Shown here piece by piece: positions 57,644 through 64,000 of a stretch of 64,000 bases of DNA. The first letter of the stretch is position 1. Each line of letters opens with the position of its first letter. The DNA lies in assembly GCA_965112735.1 (NCBI GenBank), contig OZ218963.1, positions 3,038,001 through 3,102,000 on the forward strand, written 5' to 3'. Position numbers and translations under genes: made by a program. This DNA comes from Phaeosaccion multiseriatum. Taxonomy: Eukaryota > Ochrophyta, other classes. The notes under the pieces were generated by a model. It was not told where the DNA came from. It was given only the letters and a program-made list of their open reading frames with translations, and searched no databases.

Positions 57644-60600
57644 CTATTCTCCTCCCCCCCTTGGTCTACCCACGTCCGTCTCAAAATACTTGTCGAGCAC
57701 CTCCAAGAGGCTGTCCACGGCCACTTGGGCCTCCTCCTGGTCTTGCTTGTACTCGTCAGTCTCCCCCGCCCCCGGAGGAGAGGAGGCCTCATACCGTAGC
57801 CTGACCTTGTTCAGCCCTCGGAACACATTGATGAGCACCTGGTGGGCCTTGCTGCACTTGTGCTGGCGCTCCTCCTGCGCCAGATTCACCCCCAGTGAAG
57901 CGGCAGCCCCCCTGGCAGCTGCATTGCGCGTGTCCCGAATCAATCTGCCGAACTTCCTCACCAGCGACTCAAGACCGCGCACCACGGCAGCCGCTTGGAA
58001 AGCCGCAATCTGCTGGACCTGCAGCAGCTCGTACAAGACCGGCAGCATGCGCACACACATGTCCAGACTGACTGCTTCGGATCGTAAGTCCATGTAGCGG
58101 ATGAAGTCGCATGCAACGACCACACCATCACCACCTCCTCCCCCTCCTCCTGCCGCTGCTGCTGCTGCTGCTGCTGCTGCTACATCACGTCCTCCTGCCC
58201 CGCCCCCACCCCTCGTCAAGTCTGCCAGCAGGGCCGCAGTGCCGGTGGCGTCGGCTCTGCTCCACCTTTCCTGGAGGCGTCGCAGCAAGACGATTCTTTG
58301 GCGGAGCATGGACGTTTGTCGCGACTTGCCCAGCAGTACCGACGCGATGATATCGTTCTCGCTCAGCAGAGAGGCAGGAGGAGGAGAAGACTCTGATACT
58401 CTACCCTTTTCTGCTGCCATCCCTACGGGCGAGCCCGTCCTTACTGCTGCTGACATAGCCGTCACCCCCGACTCCGTGGATGGAGGATGATCAGCTGATA
58501 CTGACCCCGACGCTCCGCGAGGGCTTCTCTCACGACTGCGAGGAGGACTCCTACTCCCTCCTCTGCTGCTGCTCCTGCTCGTCCTGCCTCCGCCCCTCTC
58601 GACAGGTCGGTCCTTCTCTTCACCACCCCCCCTTTCTCGCCCCTTCTGTGGCGCCGCTGCCGCTCCTGCACCCCAAGGGTTCTTGTCATTATCTTTCTCC
58701 CCCGCAGCGGTCAGCCGGCTGGGTGAGGTCTCCGGGGTAATCGTACCCGTGCCATCCCAGCGACGCTTGCCCGCTGTCCTCGGCAAAGGCCGGTCGTCGC
58801 AATCCTCCGTAAATGGAGGATGCAATTGTGACTCTTTACTCTCTCCATTCCGTAGTAACGCTACTTCTGTTGCTGACGCTAATGGTCGCACCTCCTCCTT
58901 CCCGCCTCTTCCGTCTGGTGGGCGAGAAGGGGGCGAGGTGGATGCGGTGCTTCTACTGCTGCCGCGTCTCTCGCGCTTCCTCTCCATACTTGTGGTGCGG
59001 ATGGAGCACTCGTCTCCGCGCCTCTGTGCTTCATCTCCTCCATCCTCCCTCGCTGCCGAACCTTCGCCTTCTCCGCTCCCAGCGGTAGGCAAGCTCTCGT
59101 CCTCCGCCTGCTGCACATCTTTGCTCTCCGCTGCCGCCGCCGCTGCTGCTACTGCTGCTGATGGTGGTGCTGCACCATTCGCTGGGGAGCAGCCCTTCAA
59201 ACGAGCAGGCAAAGCTTCGAGCTCATCCTCTATTCTTTTCCCGTCCTCCCATGGCGCAAGCGCTGGATTACCGTTGCCCTGCGTCTTGAAAGACGCACCG
59301 ATGGACGTTCCTACACTCGCCTGCTGTGGCCCCTGTTGCGCCTTCGTTTCCGCCACGTCACCAGTGAATGAGGAGCGCTGGAGTTTCTTTCCGTGTATCT
59401 GGAAAGATGGCTCCTCCTGCTGGCCTTCTGCTGTTCCCCTCCGCCCACCTCCGTCCCGATTGCTTGTGCTGCTATTGCTACTACGAATCGGCCCCGACCC
59501 CTTTCTGCCCCCGCCCACCACTGCAGCCGACTCCACTCCAGCCCCGTTCTTGGCAGCACCGGCCATGTCCCCACCCGCTGCTTCTGCGGCTGTTACACCC
59601 GTCGACGCCTTCCCGCCATTCTGCTGCCTGTGCTGCTGGGAGGCTTCCTCCTCTCTGCCCCTTGATTTCTCCAAGTCGACCGCCCAAATGGACACAAAGT
59701 TGTTGTTAAAGGCCGCAGCCACCACCTGTCCCTTCCGCGTGAGCTCAATGGCCCGGATATTGTCGCCCCAAGCCGCCTCGGTGAAGCCTTCCAAGCGCGT
59801 CGTAGCTGCATCGTCGTCCCACGCCCACCTTCGAATGGCCTGAGAGCTGGCCCCGAGCACGTGGTCTCCTTCCTTGTCGAAGGCCATGGCCCTCACCAAC
59901 GAAGAGTCCGGAGCAGTCACGGCGAAGAACTCCATACTCTCGACGTCATACAGCCGGATGGTGCGGTCGCTGGTCGACACTGCCCAGGATGAGGAGGGGA
60001 ACAGGGAAGAAAGAAGACGGAAGAGGGAGCGATAATGGTGGGGATACACTCGGAATAGCCGCCTTCTGTGGAGGAACATGCGGAGAGCAATGAACAAAGA
60101 GACGTCGCCGTGGTTATTTTTCCTCCTTACCTGCCAGTAGAAGCTCCTGTGGATTGAAGCGCACCCCCCCCACAGCCCCATTGCAAGCCTTGAAGCCGTG
60201 GAGCATCTTTCCGGCTCGAAGGTCCCACAGCTTCACCGCGCCCTGAAAGTCCGTCGAGAGAGATAGATTGAGTGCGATGGAAAGTACATTGGTGCACACA
60301 ACACTCAGAGCCTGCTGTTTCGCTCTTCAGGGCGTCTGAGCTTTTCACACCGCTGGTACAACCCCAGTCCTTGAAACCTCCCAGTTATTCATGCAGAGGC
60401 CCGAAACCTTGCCCCCCCCCACCATCGACAAATGGAGCGCTCTCTTCGGTAACACCGGGGAGCACAGCAGGACAACCGTCAAAGACTTACGTGGCCATCG
60501 CTCGAGGCCAAAACACTGCTGTCCGGCGAGAATTGGACGCTGGTGATGCCGGTGCTGTGACCCTTGAAGGTCATGACGCATTCCTTGCTGCCGGTGTTCC

Positions 60601-61387
60601 ACAACTTGACATTGGTGTCCAGAGCGCCGGATGCGACAAACTTCTCAGCGCACGCGCTACATGCAGTCGACGATACGTTACTGCGGTGCCCTGCAAATGT
60701 AAGTAAGGAAGGTAAGGGGAGGGAGGGGAGAAATGGACTGGGGAGGACAATGCTTGACAAACTCACCTTTAAAATTTCGGACCACTTTCCCTCCTGCCTC
60801 GAGGTTGTAGAGCTTGACCGCGCCACCACTGTTGCCAGATACGATGTGCTGTCGGAGGAAGTGAGGGAATGGAGAGTGTCAAAACGCGAAGAGGAATTCC
60901 CTTTCTTCCTCATCACTCACAGTTTCATCCTCCGAGAAGCAGAGGCTTTCGATTTCTGGGAGGGTAGAGAGGGGGATGAGCGTCAGCAGCGCAGATGCGA
61001 GCGATGTTCCAGGTCAGCAGACGAAGGGGACGAGGAGAGCGAGGGAGGAGCGGCATCAAGGAGCGCCATCCAAGCATCCGCACGTACTCCCCTGTCCATT
61101 CCTCTCTCTCTCTCCATCTCTGTATGTGTGCTCTGATTCACTTCTCTCGCCTAATCACCCCACGCACCGCTCCCTCCGCTGTTGATGCTGAGCTTATTGG
61201 TAGAGCTTCCGATGACCCAGACGTTGATTCTTTTGTCTTCTCCTCCCGTGGCTAGGACCTGTCCAGACGTAGGCCCGATAGCCACGCAGTTTACAGCCGT
61301 GCTATGCGCCACGAACTCATGAGCCTTGAAGGCGCTGAAGGAGGAGGAGGTCGTGTCAATGCGAAGGCCTTCCATGCCAACCTTCAT
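57644..61387 (-). CDS. KATNB1: Katanin p80 WD40 subunit B1
   Basis: Six exons in transcription order 61387-61168, 60955-60921, 60848-60767, 60690-60491, 60242-60131, 59979-57644; phases agree, 994 residues. The WD40 propeller is clear: VAHSTAVNCVAIGP with VLATGGEDKRINVW, GHRSNVSSTACS with ASGALDTNVKLWNT, KGHSTGITSVQFSPD, GAVKLWDLRAGKML and VSTSDRTIRLYDVES. A long disordered Ser/Arg/Gly/Ala-rich middle follows. The C-terminus (LRYEASSPP through LLEVLDKYFET, about 920-990) fits the con80 domain that binds the katanin p60 ATPase. Katanin severs microtubules in mitosis, cilia and cortex. Starts are 91 bp from the divergent LYR-motif gene. Confidence 0.87.
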
Positions 61388-61478
61388 TGATGGCGAGGTC
61401 GAGGCGCCAACTGCTCAACGACGAGCTTAAATTCAAACTCACCTTCCATCGGGCCGAGTCCACACCAATAACGCTCCG
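61388..61478. promoter_or_regulatory. Compact divergent promoter
   Basis: Only 91 bp separate the katanin p80 ATG (reverse) and the LYR-protein ATG (forward). Both transcripts must start within or overlap this interval. No obvious TATA box. Confidence 0.45.
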
Positions 61479-62165
61479 ATGGCGAATCGTGAGGCTATCC
61501 GCCTATACCGTGATATCCTCCGAGGGTGCAAGCGCTTCCACTGGTGCGACAAGGACGGGGAACCGTGGTGAGTCATTCCGTCCTCTCTCTAATCCTTTGC
61601 CCCTCTCCATGTCTCACTCCCTCCCTCTCCACTCTCTCCTCCTTTGCTCCTCTCCTCTTGCTCCTCCTCCTCCTCCTCCTCCTGCTCTCCCAGGAATAGA
61701 GTGCTGAAAGACAGCGCACGAAAGGAGTTCGACCAAGCCCGGGAAGAGTATGTGAGTCCTGTTAGTGGAAGGCCATTTGTCCCTCTCTTATCTCTAATCA
61801 TTCTGTGGTCTGGTCTCGACCGCGCAGGATCCACTCATCGTTGCCCGCCTGTTGGTGGTAGGGAGGCAGTGCTTGAATGACACCCTTTATAAGGTAAATT
61901 GACGGAGAAAGTGCCGGGGCGCTGCTGTCCCTCAGATCAGGCCACTACTAAAGCGTCCATCCCAACTGTCTGGACCCCCTTTCCCTCTCAGTGTTGTTCC
62001 TCACTGCCAAGCCGTCGTCTCCGTTCCTATCCTCCCGGTGTCCGTCGCTGCTGGGCAAAACAGTTCGATAAGACCAACCAGGAAATCAAGGATAAGATTG
62101 AACGCACACGCAACCCTGGTGACCGCCCCTCCGGAAGAGACGGCCACCGTCGGCCGGAAAGATGA
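61479..62165 (+). CDS. LYR-motif (Complex1_LYR) protein
   Basis: Four exons (61479-61567, 61694-61751, 61828-61893, 62064-62165) give 104 residues. AIRLYRDILRGCKRF carries the L-Y-R motif near the N-terminus, followed by KDGEPWNRVLKDSARKEFDQ and a third helix (LIVARLLVVGRQCLNDTLY); the tail is Lys/Arg-rich. LYRM proteins are small mitochondrial factors that assemble iron-sulfur clusters or respiratory complexes with acyl-carrier protein. Exact LYRM subtype is not identifiable. Exons 1-3 look secure; exon 4 joins in phase and codes FDKTNQEIKDKIER. Confidence 0.78.
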
Positions 62166-63197
62166 ACAGATTTGGGACATGTGCGGTGGGGTAAAGCGCG
62201 ACCTACGCACATATAGGCGTTTCAACAAGAGTCAGCCTGAGACCAACATGCTGTTGAGCATGGCTGATGACCTCTTGTTGTGGTCTCTTTCACGAAACAA
62301 GATGGGCGCGTCTGCATCCTGATGTCAATGGGGCTGGCTCCTCTCCTCAGGGACTTCTCCTGCCCCACGAAGAGGCTCGAATTGAGGTGTTCCCAGACAC
62401 CTGACTTGGACGGCAGCAGCATCTGTGTAGCGGCGCGTTCGCACCAGCAGAAGCCTTAAGAGGAGAGATGTTGAAAAGCCCTCTGGCGTCTCGAGCTCAA
62501 CCTTTTGGACGTGCTTGATTGACCTTATGAAGGAGCCCGCCACGGCGACATTGATCGATGCCCAAAGACATCAGGCGATGATGCACGACCGAGTTGATGG
62601 CAAGCGAGTAAAGTTTGAACGCGGGGGGTGAGGAGGGTTCCATCCCCAGCTGGCTGGACGAGAAGCACTGCACTTAACCTGCTGTGGCCAACGTTGGAGA
62701 GGCAGGAGGCGCTGAGTCACCGGGGGAATACCTCTTGCTGATTTTTGTGTGGACGTGTTGAAGGGCAAGTCAAGGTCTTTCATCGCGCACGGCCCGTACC
62801 AGAGTCGCACTGTCTTTGAATCAGGTGCTGGAACTGGCGTGGCCGCTGCTGCAGTCCCTCGCGTCCCCAAGGAACTGAGCTTTGCTGTTCACGAAGATGA
62901 CTAAGAAACAGTAGCTGGGGAAATGGTACAGCCGAAGAGCCGTGGCCAAGTCAAAGCAGCACAGCCGGAGGAAGAAAAACACGTGTACTGCTCAGAAACT
63001 AGTATTCTAAATTGATGACATCATGTTGTGATCACATGGACTCACACACAGCCCCGCACACCCCGACCCCGAACTGAGCGAGAGGCAGTGCCGTTAAAAC
63101 TAGCTGAGTGGCTCAGTGTTTGAGTTTGTAAGCCAAGCTGCCTGGCGTAGGCACCATTTCAGCAGCCCGTGCTGCTCGCTCGCTGTAGAACCTGGAG
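62166..63197. other. Region without a supported gene
   Basis: Short frames on both strands, none family-like. A forward frame at 62160-62322 (IWDMCGGVKRDLRTYRR) overlaps the end of the LYR gene in another frame and may be transposon debris. Possibly the LYR 3' untranslated region and promoter of an unseen gene. Confidence 0.4.
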
Positions 63198-63807
63198 TCA
63201 AGCAGGCGCGGCGGAGAGCGAGGGAGCAGCACAGGAGAGTTCAAGCGAAACGAGAGTTCCGAGTTTTGAGGCAGGCAGGGGCAGAGTTTCGCCACGTCGA
63301 TTCATGGAGGGCTTCTCAGAGAGGGAAAGCAACCCCTTACTCCTATTTTTGTGTTTCACTGCTTCATACCTGACTTGTCTCAAGCTGTCGCCTTGATTCT
63401 TCCGGAAGGCGTCATGGATGGCGCTCTCGCTGCTCCGCCTACTCGTACTGCTGCTGCTTGGGGAACTGTAACCGTTACTTGTAGCACTGCTGGAGAGGTA
63501 GGACGCCCGGGGAGTCGCAGACGAGTGGGGTATCCGCCCGTTACCGCTACTCCGGGGAGCGTTGGGCCCTTCGAATCGTGACTTGGCCACACCCGTACTG
63601 TGTCTGCGCCCCGGCCTGAGATGGTCCTCCTCTAACACGGTGGTTGTCTCTCGTGGTCGCCCGGACATTGGCGGCGCGGGACTGCCTGGGCCACCAGCTG
63701 CTGCTGCTACTCCTCTAGAGCTCCTGCTGCTCTCCATGCTAAGACTCGAAGCCTTGCTGCCGTTGCTGCTGCGCCCCCCTCGAGGCACTCCTACTGCTGT
63801 ATCACCA

Positions 63808-63843
<36 letters not shown>

Positions 63844-64000
63844 GGCAGTACCCCCTGACCGCTTCTAGTCCTCTCAGCGCCTCCTCCGCTGCTGTTGTTA
63901 CCCTTGGTCGACAGGGATAATCTACTGAACGCCGTCGCATCGACCTCCGTAGAACAAGACGTCAGCGCCGCAGCAGCAGCCCTTCCTGGCGCTCTCCTCT
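63198..64000 (-). CDS. Serine-rich protein, partial (runs off window)
   Basis: The reverse frame is open from the window edge at 64000 to a stop at 63198, about 267 codons with no stop, reading AFSRLSLSTKGNNSGGGAER, then a poly-Ala run from a GCA repeat, then VGVPRGGRSSNGSKASS and a Ser/Arg/Pro-rich region. A possible donor (AGTCAGGTATGA) occurs near 63394, so the true end of this exon may be there and the last part intronic. Low complexity; no domain seen. The start and upstream exons are outside the window. Function unknown. Confidence 0.4.

Noticed and set aside
63100-63180. tRNA-like stretch near TGAGTGGCTCAG
   Set aside because: Cannot fold a full cloverleaf; no T-loop GTTCGA.

Overview
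The window is nuclear DNA of a eukaryote with compact, intron-rich genes, GT-AG introns of about 100-600 bp, many microsatellites, and short intergenic spaces. A stramenopile alga is the best fit, probably eustigmatophyte/Nannochloropsis-like. The main support is the protein at 55245-56483: a signal peptide runs straight into SVSA-FVPS, the Ala-Phe junction of the bipartite plastid presequence used by algae with a secondary red plastid. Species is inference; the bipartite motif and gene structures are read from the sequence. I assembled exons by hand from reading frames, splice sites and intron phases, so most exon chains are phase-consistent but not transcript-tested.

Layout. 0-5.1 kb: a Rab32/38-like GTPase with a MITE-like element in an intron, convergent with an ecdysoneless (ECD/SGT1) homologue. 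5.1-10.3 kb: a repeat-rich island with a transposase-derived ORF carrying a huge GGA tract, a 348-bp tandem repeat and dispersed repeats. 10.3-15.1 kb: a NUP42-like CCCH/FG nucleoporin and a putatively myristoylated leucine-rich-repeat protein. 15.5-19.2 kb: a SEC12/PREB homologue. 19.3-23.4 kb: a transposon graveyard (two P-element-like transposase fragments and a PIF1-like helicase C-terminus, each frame-disrupted). 24.5-35.4 kb: Elongin B, ribosomal protein uS8, PEX19, MIC10 and a YafJ/DUG3-type class II glutamine amidotransferase. 35.8-44.3 kb: a very large DIS3/RRP44 exosome nuclease. 45.6-57.6 kb: a membrane-anchored sulfotransferase-like protein, a Kelch/coiled-coil protein, a ZC3H11A-like triple CCCH protein, a plastid DnaJ-type zinc-finger protein and PEX4. 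57.6-62.2 kb: katanin p80 and a LYR-motif protein. 63.2 kb to the edge: a serine-rich ORF that runs off the window.

There is no operon logic. Three gene pairs are divergent with 91-247 bp between start codons. Several genes serve mRNA fate (NUP42, ZC3H11A, DIS3) and two serve peroxisome biogenesis (PEX19, PEX4); this clustering may be chance. I found no convincing tRNA, rRNA, CRISPR or integrated prophage. The most unusual material is the set of short terminal-inverted-repeat elements, the dispersed promoter-proximal repeats and the broken transposon genes.
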